Shown here in pieces: positions 43,188-51,831 of a stretch of DNA of 52,972 nt. The stretch is from the NCBI GenBank assembly GCA_035536315.1, contig DATLOJ010000029.1, positions 1 through 52,972 on the forward strand. The letters are read 5' to 3'. Both the position numbers and the translations under genes were made by a program. The stretch is from DATLOJ01 sp035536315. Its GTDB lineage: Bacteria; Actinomycetota; CADDZG01; JAHWKV01. The notes beneath the pieces were generated by a model, which was given only the letters and a program-made list of their open reading frames with translations, was not told where the DNA came from and ran no database searches. Each line of letters begins with the position of its first letter. Within the stretch, counting starts at the first letter, position 1.

Positions 43188-44092
43188 TCGAGATCAACGG
43201 AGTATCCAAGTGGTTCAAGGATGTTGTCGCCTTGTCGGACGTCACATTCCAGATGGGCCCCGGAGTGACCGCGCTTCTTGGCCCCAACGGTGCTGGGAAG
43301 TCGAGTCTCCTGCGAATCGTGTGCGGGTTGACCGCACCGTCCCGGGGAGATGTTCGCGTCCTCGGCAAGAGACCTCGCCACGACTTGTCGTTGTTCTCCG
43401 ACATCGGCCTGGTTCCTCAGCAAGAGGCCTTGTTCGAAAGGCTCACGTCGTTCGAGCTGGTTAGAGCTGCTGCGATTTTGCAAAGGGTCCCGAGCCCCGA
43501 GGACGCGACCGTCCAGGCCATCAATGAAGTCGACCTCGACCCTTCAGACAAGCGCCCTCTCAGGAGCTTCTCCAAAGGAATGCGTCAACGCGTGAAGGTC
43601 GCGCAGGCCCTCGTTCACAGCCCCAAGATCCTCATCCTCGACGAGCCTTTGAACGGCCTGGATCCCCGGCAGCGACTTCACATGATCGAGCTGTTTCGCC
43701 GCTGGGGGAGCGAAGGACGAACCGTTGTGGTCTCAAGTCACGTGCTGGAAGAGGTCGAGAAGATTGGGTCCAGGGTCGTCGTCCTCGGCCGCGGCAGACT
43801 GGTCGCCGAGGGCGATTTCCATGAGATCAGACGGCTGATGGATCAAAGGCCCCACCGCATAAGGCTGCTCAGCGGAGCCCCCGCAAAGCTGGGGGCCGGA
43901 CTCATCGCGGAAGGCCTTGTAGTGGGGGCCAGAGTGAGGTCCGATGAGGAGATCGAGGTAGAGACCGAAGATGTGATGCTCCTGCGCTCGCAGATTGCGA
44001 AGGTCGCTCGCAAGAACAACATCAGGCTGAAGGAGATGAGCCCGCTTGATGAGGATCTCGAGAGCGTCTTCCGATACCTGGTCAAGAGCTGA
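43184..44092 (+). CDS. ABC-2 exporter ATPase 2
   Basis: 302 residues from ATG 43184 (ATGA overlap with the previous stop); further upstream codons would only overlap the permease. Walker A LLGPNGAGKSSLLR, signature FSKGMRQRVKVAQ and Walker B LILDEPLNGLDP are intact, and SSHVLEEVEK holds the H-loop. A C-terminal regulatory tail (LKEMSPLDEDLESVFRYL) matches ABC-2 ATPases of this family. Differs clearly from ATPase 1, so the two may form a heterodimer with permeases 1 and 2. Confidence 0.92.
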   Translation: MIEINGVSKWFKDVVALSDVTFQMGPGVTALLGPNGAGKSSLLRIVCGLTAPSRGDVRVLGKRPRHDLSLFSDIGLVPQQEALFERLTSFELVRAAAILQRVPSPEDATVQAINEVDLDPSDKRPLRSFSKGMRQRVKVAQALVHSPKILILDEPLNGLDPRQRLHMIELFRRWGSEGRTVVVSSHVLEEVEKIGSRVVVLGRGRLVAEGDFHEIRRLMDQRPHRIRLLSGAPAKLGAGLIAEGLVVGARVRSDEEIEVETEDVMLLRSQIAKVARKNNIRLKEMSPLDEDLESVFRYLVKS

Positions 44093-44802
44093 TGGGGGAG
44101 ATTTACAACGCGCTGCTGCGCACGGCCCTGTCCAAAGGAAGGCTTGCCGGTATTGCGGTGGTTAGTGCACTTGCGATGCTTCTTGGTTTGGCAGTTGGCC
44201 TTGACGACAACGCCTTTCAGGATGTTCGTCTTGCCGGCTACTCCCTGATCACCGGAATCGGTCTCTCGCTCCTTGCCCCCATAACTGCATTGGTATTCGG
44301 GTCTGCTGTGCTTGGAGACCCTGCAGAGGAAGGGACGCTTGTCTACCTTTGGATGCGGCCGATTCCTCGCTGGCACATTGCCACTGCCGCGATGGGAGTG
44401 GTGCTAACGGTCACCATTCCTCTTGCAGTGATTCCCATAGGAATATCGGCCATGCTCACTGGCGGCGGGCGGGCACTTTCGCTCGGCTCGATCCTTGCAT
44501 CGTTTCTGGCCGTATCCGCTTACGGAGCGTTGTTCATCGGCTTTGGACTTCTCGTTCGCAGGGCCCTTGTCTGGGGGCTTATCTACGTACTGCTGTGGGA
44601 GGGCATCGTGGCCAGCGTCGGCGCAGGGCCGGCGCGCTTGTCGGTGAGGCTTTACACGCAGTCCCTTCTAGCCGAGATTGCGAACGTGCCGCGGCCCGAG
44701 GCGTCGGTAGACGTTTGGCCGGCTGTGATCACGCTCGTAGGAATCGCCTTGGCAGGGATGGGCCTTGCCCTGTGGAGGCTCCGAACGCAGGACATCGTCT
44801 GA
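44092..44802 (+). CDS. ABC-2 exporter permease 2
   Basis: 236 residues with about six membrane segments, e.g. AGIAVVSALAMLLGLAVGL, LITGIGLSLLAPITALVFGS and ALVWGLIYVLLWEGIVASV. DPAEEGTLVYLWMRPIPRWH is the cytoplasmic coupling loop. ATG 44092 overlaps the ATPase 2 stop by one base. Shorter than permease 1. The next gene starts two bases after its stop, so it belongs to the same operon. Confidence 0.85.
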   Translation: MGEIYNALLRTALSKGRLAGIAVVSALAMLLGLAVGLDDNAFQDVRLAGYSLITGIGLSLLAPITALVFGSAVLGDPAEEGTLVYLWMRPIPRWHIATAAMGVVLTVTIPLAVIPIGISAMLTGGGRALSLGSILASFLAVSAYGALFIGFGLLVRRALVWGLIYVLLWEGIVASVGAGPARLSVRLYTQSLLAEIANVPRPEASVDVWPAVITLVGIALAGMGLALWRLRTQDIV

Positions 44803-44804
44803 CG

Positions 44805-45485
44805 ATGGCGCAGATAAAGGCATTGCTCTTCGATTTCGATGGTCTTCTGGTGGAGACCGAGTGGTCGGACTACAAGGCGTGGGCGGAGTTGTACGAAGAG
44901 CACGGCCATGATCTGACTCTGGAGGAGTGGTCCGTTGTAGTCGGAACTATTAACCCTTTCGACCCGATGGCGAAACTCCGGGATCTGACCGAATTAGATC
45001 TCGAGGAGGACGAGTTGCGTGCGCGAAGGCTTGCTCGAAAGATGGAGCTTTTGGAGGCCGAACAACTGAGGCCAGGGGTGCAGGCCTGCCTCGAGCAAAG
45101 TCGTGAACTGCGTCTGAGGACTGCAATTGTTACAAGCAGTGCTCGGTCCTGGATCGAGAAAAATCTGGAGCGCATTGCTTGTCCGCACGAGTTCGACATC
45201 ATCGTCTCGGCGGATGGGGATCGCGCCGTTGCCAAGCCGAGCCCTGCTCTGTACTCGAACGCGCTCAGCGGCCTCGGAGTCGTGGCCGCTGAGGCGATTG
45301 CTTTCGAGGACTCGCCGAACGGAATAAAAGCGGCGAAGGCGGCGAGCCTTTTTTGCGTTGCCGTTCCGAACAGGGTCACCGACTCCCTCGATCTTTCCCA
45401 GGCCGACATCCAGCTTTCGTCGCTCGAGGAGACCTCCCTCCAGGCCCTGATCGCCGAGGCCGAAGGGGTCCCATCGGCGAGCTAG
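44805..45485 (+). CDS. HAD superfamily phosphatase (subfamily IA, beta-phosphoglucomutase/GPP-like)
   Basis: 226 residues from ATG 44805; in-frame codons back to 44349 only overlap the permease. DFDGLLVETE carries the nucleophile Asp and second Asp, TSSARS the motif II Ser/Thr, AKPSPALY the motif III Lys, and FEDSPNGIKAA the motif IV acids. A helical cap lies between about residues 17 and 80. It would hydrolyse or isomerise a small sugar phosphate. Two bases behind the exporter gene, so co-transcribed, but a shared function is not shown. Confidence 0.9.
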   Translation: MAQIKALLFDFDGLLVETEWSDYKAWAELYEEHGHDLTLEEWSVVVGTINPFDPMAKLRDLTELDLEEDELRARRLARKMELLEAEQLRPGVQACLEQSRELRLRTAIVTSSARSWIEKNLERIACPHEFDIIVSADGDRAVAKPSPALYSNALSGLGVVAAEAIAFEDSPNGIKAAKAASLFCVAVPNRVTDSLDLSQADIQLSSLEETSLQALIAEAEGVPSAS

Positions 45486-45549
45486 AAGTGCCGCGTTAAT
45501 GCGAGACGGAGGGGAACCTCGCAGGGTGGATTTTTCGGTATGTGGAATA

Positions 45550-45555
45550 TAGAGT
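45550..45555 (+). promoter_or_regulatory. Predicted -10 element for a leaderless IclR gene
   Basis: TAGAGT, seven bases, then GTG 45563. The spacing is the same as at the other leaderless starts of the window and argues for GTG 45563 over the in-frame GTG 45542. Confidence 0.4.
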
Positions 45556-45562
45556 CCGGCCC

Positions 45563-46327
45563 GTGCTCGGATCGGTCGGCAATGCGTTGAGGGTTGTGGA
45601 CCTGTTGTCCGAGCGGGGGGAAATGGGTGTTTCCGAAATTGGAAGACAACTCAGCCTGACCACCGCGACGGCCCACCGGCTCGTCCGCAGCCTGGCTGAG
45701 TCGGGTCTGGCGGAGCGCAACCCCGACACACGGCGCTATTCACTCGGGCCGAAGATTCTCCTTCTTGCGGACAGGGTCAGGTCCCGAATGGGCCTTCGTG
45801 AGGTTCTGCTTCCGATACTCGAGGAGATTCTCGACGCTTGCGGTCAGACGGTGAACCTGGGTGTCTACCGCGAGGGACAAATCATGTACCTCGAGAAGCT
45901 GGAATCGAACGAGCTTTACCGCATAGAGGTCAGCGTGGGGGCCGGAGTTCCCGCGTACTGTACGGGTTTGGGAAAGGCCATACTTGCCTACCTGCCCGAG
46001 ACAGAAGTCGACAAATACCTGAACTCCGCGGACCTCGTCAAGCACACGCCGAGCACGCACACGGTCGTCCTGGACATCAAGGCTGAGCTTTCACTCGTTA
46101 GGGAGATGGGGTTCGCAGTAGACCGCGGCGAGCTGCTCTACGACGTTTGGTGTGTGGCTGCCCCGGTCTTCGGCGATTCCGACCTTCCGATCGCGGCTAT
46201 AAGCATCTCGGCACCGCGGTCACGCTTCGAGTCGAAGCAGGATGAGCTCGTCCCGGTTCTCATCGAGAAGGCGAAGGAGGCCTCCAAGCTTCTCGACGGC
46301 CTCGGCAAGCTGCCGGTCCGCGCCTAA
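45563..46327 (+). CDS. IclR-family transcriptional regulator
   Basis: 254 residues from GTG 45563 (261 if GTG 45542 is used). N-terminal winged helix: LGSVGNALRVVDLLSERGEMGVSEIGRQLSLTTATAHRL (helix-turn-helix in the SEIGRQLSLTTATAHRLV part). The effector domain has VPAYCTGLGKAILAYLP and ELLYDVWCVAAPVFG, the usual IclR ligand pocket segments. IclR proteins sense sugar acids or aromatic/aliphatic acids. It is next to an FAH-family hydrolase and a 2-hydroxyacid dehydrogenase, which it probably controls. Confidence 0.93.
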   Translation: MLGSVGNALRVVDLLSERGEMGVSEIGRQLSLTTATAHRLVRSLAESGLAERNPDTRRYSLGPKILLLADRVRSRMGLREVLLPILEEILDACGQTVNLGVYREGQIMYLEKLESNELYRIEVSVGAGVPAYCTGLGKAILAYLPETEVDKYLNSADLVKHTPSTHTVVLDIKAELSLVREMGFAVDRGELLYDVWCVAAPVFGDSDLPIAAISISAPRSRFESKQDELVPVLIEKAKEASKLLDGLGKLPVRA

Positions 46328-46368
46328 CGGAAGCGTCCAAAACTGTCGGAGGTTCCCGGCCGTCGTGA

Positions 46369-46398
46369 TACTTTCACGCACCCGATGACGACCGGGTG
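46369..46398 (+). promoter_or_regulatory. Candidate -10 and inverted repeat before the FAH/hydroxyacid operon (possible IclR operator)
   Basis: TACTTT at 46369-46374 could be a -10. Five to ten bases on lies CACCCG, eight bases, CGGGTG (46379-46398), a perfect six-base stem in the leader between the IclR gene and the FAH gene. Its position at the transcript start fits a repressor site. A weak hairpin with AAAA after it is the alternative reading. Confidence 0.35.
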
Positions 46399-46424
46399 AA
46401 AAGTCGATGATCGGAGATTAAGGC

Positions 46425-47210
46425 TTGAAGCTCGTTGGTTATGAGAAGGACGGCGTAGCTCTCACCGGAGTCGCCGAAAACGGCGTCGTCCGTCAGACGC
46501 CGTCGCTCTTCGATGACAAGCCGGGCGACGAGGTCGGGCCTTTGAATGAGTTGAACCTCACCGCCCCCATTCCCGAGCCGGGCAAGATCATTTGTGTCGG
46601 CCTGAACTACAGGGACCACGCGGAGGAGTCGGGGATGCCGATTCCTGCCAGTCCCATCTTGTTCTCGAAGTTCAACAACACGGTTATCGGCCCCGGCGAT
46701 CCGATCAAGATTCCCTCGATCACCAAGGAGTGCGACTACGAGGCGGAGCTCGGTGTGGTTATCGGGCGGACGGCGTCTGGAGTAAAAAGGGAAAGGGCCC
46801 TCGACTACGTTCTTGGTTACACATGCGTCAACGATGTCTCGGCCCGCGACCTTCAGTTCGCGGACGGACAGTGGGTGAGGGGCAAGACGCTCGACACCTT
46901 CTGTCCCATTGGTCCCTGGATAGTCACTGCAGATGAGATCGAGGATCCGCAAACGCTCGGTATTCGATGCGACGTCAACGGAACTCGGCTCCAGGACTCT
47001 TCGACGGCTCAGATGATCTTCCCCGTCGACGAGATCATCAGCTTCATATCCGAAGCGATCACTCTCGAGCCGGGCGACCTGATCGCAACAGGCACTCCCG
47101 TGGGAGTGGGCTTCGCCCGCAAGCCGCCCGTTTATCTGAAGCCGGGAGACACGGTCGTCGTGGAGATCGACGGAATCGGCGCGTTAGAGAACCCCGTAGA
47201 AGCAAGGTAG
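46425..47210 (+). CDS. Fumarylacetoacetate hydrolase (FAH) family protein
   Basis: 261 residues from TTG 46425 (CGGAG upstream). The FAH fold is shown by ICVGLNYRDHAEESG, ILFSKFNNTVIGP, the metal-binding DYEAELGVVIG (Glu-x-Glu), YTCVNDVSARDLQ and DTFCPIGPWIVTADEI, and TGTPVGVGFARKPPVYLKPGD. Such enzymes cleave C-C bonds or decarboxylate/hydrolyse 2-keto acids, including 2,4-diketo-3-deoxy sugar acids. Position after the IclR gene and before the hydroxyacid dehydrogenase fits a sugar-acid or keto-acid route. Confidence 0.92.
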   Translation: MKLVGYEKDGVALTGVAENGVVRQTPSLFDDKPGDEVGPLNELNLTAPIPEPGKIICVGLNYRDHAEESGMPIPASPILFSKFNNTVIGPGDPIKIPSITKECDYEAELGVVIGRTASGVKRERALDYVLGYTCVNDVSARDLQFADGQWVRGKTLDTFCPIGPWIVTADEIEDPQTLGIRCDVNGTRLQDSSTAQMIFPVDEIISFISEAITLEPGDLIATGTPVGVGFARKPPVYLKPGDTVVVEIDGIGALENPVEAR

Positions 47211-47214
47211 GCCG

Positions 47215-50040
47215 GTGGGGGCGCAGAATTCGCCGGCTCGCCTAGAAGCCGCGGTCAACGCGCTGAAGGGCCGGGTCAAAGGCAGGGTCTACACCGACAG
47301 AGTTACCAAGGCTCTTTACTCAACAGACGCTTCCCCTTGCAGAATCGAACCGGCGGCAGTCCTGGTGGCGGAAGTGGTCGACGACATCCCGGCCGCCCTC
47401 GAAGTCTGCGTCGAACACGATTTGCCGGTCACGACCAGGGGGGCCGGAACTTCACTCTCCGGCCAATGCTGCGGGAGCGGGTTGAACCTCGACATCAGCC
47501 GTCTCGACCGCATCGAGTGGCTCGACGTCGAGTCGAAGACCGCGCGCATGGAGCCTGGCGCAACCTGGCATCAGCTGAACCTAGAGGCAAACAAGCTGGG
47601 GCTCGAGTACGGGCCGGACCCCGCGACAAAGAGGCAGTGCACGGCCGGAGGAATGGTCGGAAGCAACGCTGGCGGAACGCACTCGATCGTGTACGGCGCG
47701 ACGGTCGATCACGTCGTTGGGATAGAGGCCGTGATGCCCAGCGGTGAGGAGATGCGGCTGAGGGAATCGACCGATGGAACTCTGCAATCGGCCGGCGTTC
47801 CCTCTTCGATCATCGAGGAGCTAGAGAGAGTGCGACAGCAGGTCGCGCCGGAACTCGGCCCCCAGTTCTTCTCGCTGGCTCGCCGAGGTTCCGGATATCA
47901 GCTCGAGCATTTCGCAGTCGACAAGCCCCATGCGGGCAAGCTCATGGCTGGGTCCGAGGGAACCCTCGCACTAATGACTGCGGTCGAACTTTCCTTGACC
48001 GACCTTCCCGAGGCGCGCGTACTTGCCGTTGTCGGTTTCACCGACATGCATGCGGCCATTGCGGCTGTCCCGGCCCTCGTCGAAACGGGGCCGTGTGCAG
48101 TCGAGCTCGTCTCCAAGTCCATGCTCGAGCTTGCGAGACGCGATCCCGTCCATGCCCGTGCGGTAGCGGATATCGATCAGGAGCTTGGCGCTTTGCTGTT
48201 CGTCGAGTACCAGGGGGTTTCCTTCCCGGAAGCGACATCGGGATTCGAGCGCATGGACAAAGCACTCTCGGGCTGCGCAGGCGTGCGCTACAACGGCCGA
48301 TTTGCGGACCCCGACTCGTGGCTGCGGATGTGGGCGGTGCGGGAGGCCGGTGTCGGCGCTTTGTCTACCGTTGCCAGCGGCCCCCTTCTTCCTCAGGGGT
48401 TCATCGAGGACACGATCGTCGCGGTCGACAAGCTTCCGGGATTCATCAAGGCGTTCGAGGAGCTGTTCGAAGCGCATGACATGGAGGCGATTTGGTACGG
48501 CCACGCGTCGACGGGCCTCGTTCACGTCCGCCCGTTCGTGAACCTGACAAGCGCCGAGGAGATTGCCCGGCTGCACATGGTGATGGGAGAGACGGTCGAC
48601 CTGGTCAAGGCTTGGGAGGGGGATATGGCCGGCGAGCACGGTGACGGCCTTGTGCGCAGCTACTGGAACCGGCGTTTGTTCGGAGATGAGATCTACTCGG
48701 CCTTGAAGGCGATCAAGGGTGCATTCGACCCGACGAACATCTTGAACCCCGGCAAGGTCGTCGACGGCCCGCAGCCTTTAGCCGCTTTGCGTTACGACCC
48801 CTCATACAAGCCCATTGAGCTCAAGGTTCTGATGGACTATTCCGACCAGGGCAACTTTGCCTCCGCAGCGGAAAGATGCTTCGGCGCAGGTGTGTGCCGC
48901 AAGCGAATTAGCGGAACGATGTGCCCTCCAGCCGCCGCAACCGGGCTCGAGGAGCACAGCACCCGCGCCAGAGCAAACCTTCTTCGATCTGTGGTGGCGG
49001 GTCAGCTCGACCTCGACGATCTATCTAGCGACCAGGCCGCCGAAGTCATGGACACATGCGTGATGTGCAAGGCATGCAAGACCGAATGTCCCGCACGCGT
49101 CGACATGGCCCGTATGAAGATCGAGTGGCTCGACATGATGAGAAGAAATCAAGGTGCGACCGCGATGCAGCGCTCGATTGCGAACCTGCGAACGCTCCAA
49201 CAGTTGGGCGCACCATTCGCTCCGATCGCAAACAAGATCCAGTCTTCATCATGGATGAAGCGACGGATGCGAATAGCTCCCCAGCGGCGAATGCCCGCAA
49301 TAGATCGCAAACCGCTGACCAAAAGGATCAGAGTCAAGCGAGGCGACGCATACCTTTACCCCGACTGTTTCACCACCTACCAGGAGCCTTCTATCGGGAT
49401 GGCGGCCGCGACTTTGATACGAGCCGGGGGCCGGAAGCTCGCCCTTGCCCGAACGGGATGTTGCGGACGGACGATGCTGTCCGAGGGTTACATCGAAAAG
49501 GCTCGCCGGGCCGCGCACCGGTCTGCAAAGGCTCTTCGCAGAATCGATGGACAGATCCTGTTTGCGGAGCCTTCTTGTATGTCGGCAGTGACCGACGACT
49601 GGAAAACACTGATTGGCGATGTTTCCGACATCGCCGAAAGGTGCGTCCTTGCCGAAGAGTGGGTTGCCGACAACGCGCATGCACTTTCGTTCGAGCCTGG
49701 CGGGAGTGCAGTCCTCCACGGGCACTGCCATCAAAAAGCCCTTTGGGGAACGGGGGCCACGGAGAAGGCCCTCGAGCTGGTTCCGGATTTGGATGTCGAA
49801 GTCCTCGACTCCGGCTGCTGCGGGATGGCAGGCGGATTCGGCTATCAGGCCGAGCGATTCGACCTGTCGCGGGCGATGGGGGAGAGGGTCCTTCTTCCGG
49901 CCGTCCGCTCAGCCGACATTTCAACGGCGGTCATAGCGACCGGAACTTCATGCAGACATCAGATAGCGGATCTTTCAGGAAGGCGGGCCGAGCACCCGCT
50001 GGAATTCCTGGCGAGACGCCTGCAGTCGACAGTTGACTGA
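47215..50040 (+). CDS. Fused FAD/Fe-S 2-hydroxyacid dehydrogenase (GlcD-GlcF / YdiJ-like)
   Basis: 941 residues from GTG 47215, four bases behind the FAH stop. FAD-binding type 4 domain at about 40-220: TTRGAGTSLSGQCCGSGLNLD and GGMVGSNAGGTHS. FAD oxidase C-terminal domain to about 530 with YGHASTGLVHVRPF and AGEHGDGLVRS. Fe-S part: FGAGVCRKRISGTMCPPAA and CVMCKACKTECP. CCG-type segments follow (TGCCGRTM; HCHQKALWG; DSGCCGMAGGFGYQAERF). This single-chain arrangement matches D-2-hydroxyglutarate/D-lactate dehydrogenases of the YdiJ type, passing electrons to a quinone or flavoprotein. Exact substrate unknown. Confidence 0.92.
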   Translation: MGAQNSPARLEAAVNALKGRVKGRVYTDRVTKALYSTDASPCRIEPAAVLVAEVVDDIPAALEVCVEHDLPVTTRGAGTSLSGQCCGSGLNLDISRLDRIEWLDVESKTARMEPGATWHQLNLEANKLGLEYGPDPATKRQCTAGGMVGSNAGGTHSIVYGATVDHVVGIEAVMPSGEEMRLRESTDGTLQSAGVPSSIIEELERVRQQVAPELGPQFFSLARRGSGYQLEHFAVDKPHAGKLMAGSEGTLALMTAVELSLTDLPEARVLAVVGFTDMHAAIAAVPALVETGPCAVELVSKSMLELARRDPVHARAVADIDQELGALLFVEYQGVSFPEATSGFERMDKALSGCAGVRYNGRFADPDSWLRMWAVREAGVGALSTVASGPLLPQGFIEDTIVAVDKLPGFIKAFEELFEAHDMEAIWYGHASTGLVHVRPFVNLTSAEEIARLHMVMGETVDLVKAWEGDMAGEHGDGLVRSYWNRRLFGDEIYSALKAIKGAFDPTNILNPGKVVDGPQPLAALRYDPSYKPIELKVLMDYSDQGNFASAAERCFGAGVCRKRISGTMCPPAAATGLEEHSTRARANLLRSVVAGQLDLDDLSSDQAAEVMDTCVMCKACKTECPARVDMARMKIEWLDMMRRNQGATAMQRSIANLRTLQQLGAPFAPIANKIQSSSWMKRRMRIAPQRRMPAIDRKPLTKRIRVKRGDAYLYPDCFTTYQEPSIGMAAATLIRAGGRKLALARTGCCGRTMLSEGYIEKARRAAHRSAKALRRIDGQILFAEPSCMSAVTDDWKTLIGDVSDIAERCVLAEEWVADNAHALSFEPGGSAVLHGHCHQKALWGTGATEKALELVPDLDVEVLDSGCCGMAGGFGYQAERFDLSRAMGERVLLPAVRSADISTAVIATGTSCRHQIADLSGRRAEHPLEFLARRLQSTVD

Positions 50041-50734
50041 ACGTACGACCCTGGATCGTTTTGCTCCCCTCAGAGGGGCGATTCTCTACGAGGCCATCTA
50101 CCTGCGGCGCAATTGGACGCAAAGAGCAGCCCTCTTGATCCCTGCGGCGGCCTTCATCTTCCTGGGAAGGGAGGCCATGGGGACGGCAATTACAGGAACT
50201 TCGTTTGTGATCCTGGCCTTCGCTCGCAATCTGTCCACTCTGAGTCGTGATCTGACTTCAGGAACGGCGGCCGTTTATCTCAGGTCTCACGCGAGTTCAT
50301 TGACCCTGATAGCAAGCAAGTGGCTGATCCAGTTTCTTGGCACAACTCTGCTATTGCTTGCATTGAGCGCGGGGATCAGGGTCTCACTAGGTCAATCCCC
50401 TGTGTCGGTTTCAGGAGTCACTCCCCTGATCTTCGCGGCTGCTGCGATCTCAATAACCATGATGGGTCTCGATCTGGTCCCGCGTTTGCTCATATTGCCC
50501 GCCAATATGGTCCTACTCGGACTAATTGCATTCGGCACTACCCTGTCGCATCAGCCGGAGCTTGGATGGCTCGGACACCTGGTTCCACTGATTGGGACCG
50601 GATATGCATTCAACAACGGGATTCTTGGGAGATCCCTGCCGTGGACTCTTTACCCGGTTCTTCTCCTATGGCTGTCTGCCGGATTGACCATCTGCGCGAA
50701 GCGCTTCGAGTTCGCGGTCCTGGACCGGCTTTGA
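50033..50734 (+). CDS. ABC-2-type membrane protein (second exporter permease)
   Basis: 233 residues from TTG 50033, overlapping the dehydrogenase stop by eight bases. About six hydrophobic segments: ALLIPAAAFIFLG, GTSFVILAFARNL, WLIQFLGTTLLLLALSAGI, PLIFAAAAISITMMGLDL, ILPANMVLLGLIAFGT and YPVLLLWLSAGLTI. SGTAAVYLRSHASSLTLIASKW is the ABC-2 loop region. Its stop overlaps the TTG of the following ATPase (TTGA). Confidence 0.75.
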   Translation: MTERTTLDRFAPLRGAILYEAIYLRRNWTQRAALLIPAAAFIFLGREAMGTAITGTSFVILAFARNLSTLSRDLTSGTAAVYLRSHASSLTLIASKWLIQFLGTTLLLLALSAGIRVSLGQSPVSVSGVTPLIFAAAAISITMMGLDLVPRLLILPANMVLLGLIAFGTTLSHQPELGWLGHLVPLIGTGYAFNNGILGRSLPWTLYPVLLLWLSAGLTICAKRFEFAVLDRL

Positions 50735-51615
50735 GCGCTTCCGCGGTCGGGGTCTCTTCTGTCTCCTTCACGTATCCTGCACGCGGTTTGTTCCCTCGGC
50801 GCCCTGCCGTGCCAGCCCTCGAGGACGTCTCGTTCGAACTTCGGCAGGGCACGGTCAGCGGAATCGTGGGCCACAATGGAGCGGGTAAGACCACGCTGCT
50901 TCTGCTGATTGCAGGCCTGAAAAAGCTGAAGCACGGATCGATCGAGGTGCTGGGGAGCCCTCCCCGCAGCCGCAAGCTCATTTCCCGGGTTGGAATTCTC
51001 ACGGATCGGCTTCGCTTTGTCCCCGAGTTCAAAGTGAGTGAGGTTGTGAGGACCTTCTCGCTCATGCACAGGATGCCGGATAAGGACGCACTCGAAAGCT
51101 TCGAGGCTATGGACTTACTCGAGCACAGGGACAAGTACGTACGGGAGCTATCAACCGGCCTTCGAAAGCGGTTGGGTGTGGCGGTGGCAATCATGCACAA
51201 GCCGGAACTGATCCTTCTCGACGAGCCCTTCTCGGGGCTTGACCCTCAGTCTGTCAGAACGATGACCGATGCCATCCAAGGATGGGTCAAAGAAGGCAGG
51301 ACTGTGGTGATCTCTTCACACGATCTGCCTGAGCTTCAGGAGCTCATACACGACGTTGTCGTCATGCGCGAGCGGAAGGTCCTGGCCACCGGCGCGTTTC
51401 TAGAGTTGCTCCGGGAAAGCGGCCTAACGCCGAGGGTGCACATCGAAACTACCGCTGGAACCCGCGATGTCGATCCGGACCATCTCGAGAGTGAGTTGGT
51501 TGCTGTGCGGAAGGCAGACGAGCAAATCATGCGGATCACTACCAAGGGGACGACCCTCGCGGATCTTTACCTGCACCTCCATCAAGATCCAGACGCCGGC
51601 GGAAAGGCAGGCTAG
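50731..51615 (+). CDS. ABC transporter ATPase (second exporter)
   Basis: 294 residues from TTG 50731, overlapping the permease stop as TTGA; the open frame extends further back only through the permease gene. Walker A GHNGAGKTTLLLL, signature LSTGLRKRLGVAVA, Walker B LILLDEPFSGLDP and SSHDLPELQ are intact. An ABC-2 type ATPase with a C-terminal accessory tail. Together with the preceding membrane protein it makes a compact exporter unlike the four-gene array at 41-45 kb. Substrate unknown. Confidence 0.92.
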   Translation: MSASAVGVSSVSFTYPARGLFPRRPAVPALEDVSFELRQGTVSGIVGHNGAGKTTLLLLIAGLKKLKHGSIEVLGSPPRSRKLISRVGILTDRLRFVPEFKVSEVVRTFSLMHRMPDKDALESFEAMDLLEHRDKYVRELSTGLRKRLGVAVAIMHKPELILLDEPFSGLDPQSVRTMTDAIQGWVKEGRTVVISSHDLPELQELIHDVVVMRERKVLATGAFLELLRESGLTPRVHIETTAGTRDVDPDHLESELVAVRKADEQIMRITTKGTTLADLYLHLHQDPDAGGKAG

Positions 51616-51699
51616 AAGACTTCGAGGCGGGATTAGGCCTCGGTTGGGTACTGTGGGCCCATATGATCGCACGGCTTCCGACTATCACGGCTGGAGCTG

Positions 51700-51831
51700 T
51701 TGAACGAGTACATGATCAAAGTGGACATCAAAACGGCAGTCGTGACGGCCCTTAGTCCCGGCTTAGGCATGCAGCTCAACGAGGAGGTGGCTCGCACGTA
51801 CGCAAAAGAGGGTGAGCCTTTCTTCCAGTAG
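51700..51831 (+). CDS. 43-residue small protein, hypothetical
   Basis: TTG 51700 with TGGAG a few bases upstream, stop TAG ending at 51831. The sequence is polar and acidic with MIKVDIKTAVVTALSPGLG in its first half and EEVARTYAKEGEPFFQ at the end. The last base of its stop is the first base of the GTG start of the phosphotransferase gene. A TATGAT hexamer at 51662-51667 may be the -10 of this small operon. I know no family; a short strand-helix fold with a partner would fit. Confidence 0.5.
   Translation: MNEYMIKVDIKTAVVTALSPGLGMQLNEEVARTYAKEGEPFFQ

Noticed and set aside
45486..45540. Weak hairpin (GCGAG n12 CTCGC, then a T-run) between the HAD and IclR genes
   Set aside because: Five-base stem with a long loop and a T-run eight bases away; too weak to call a terminator.
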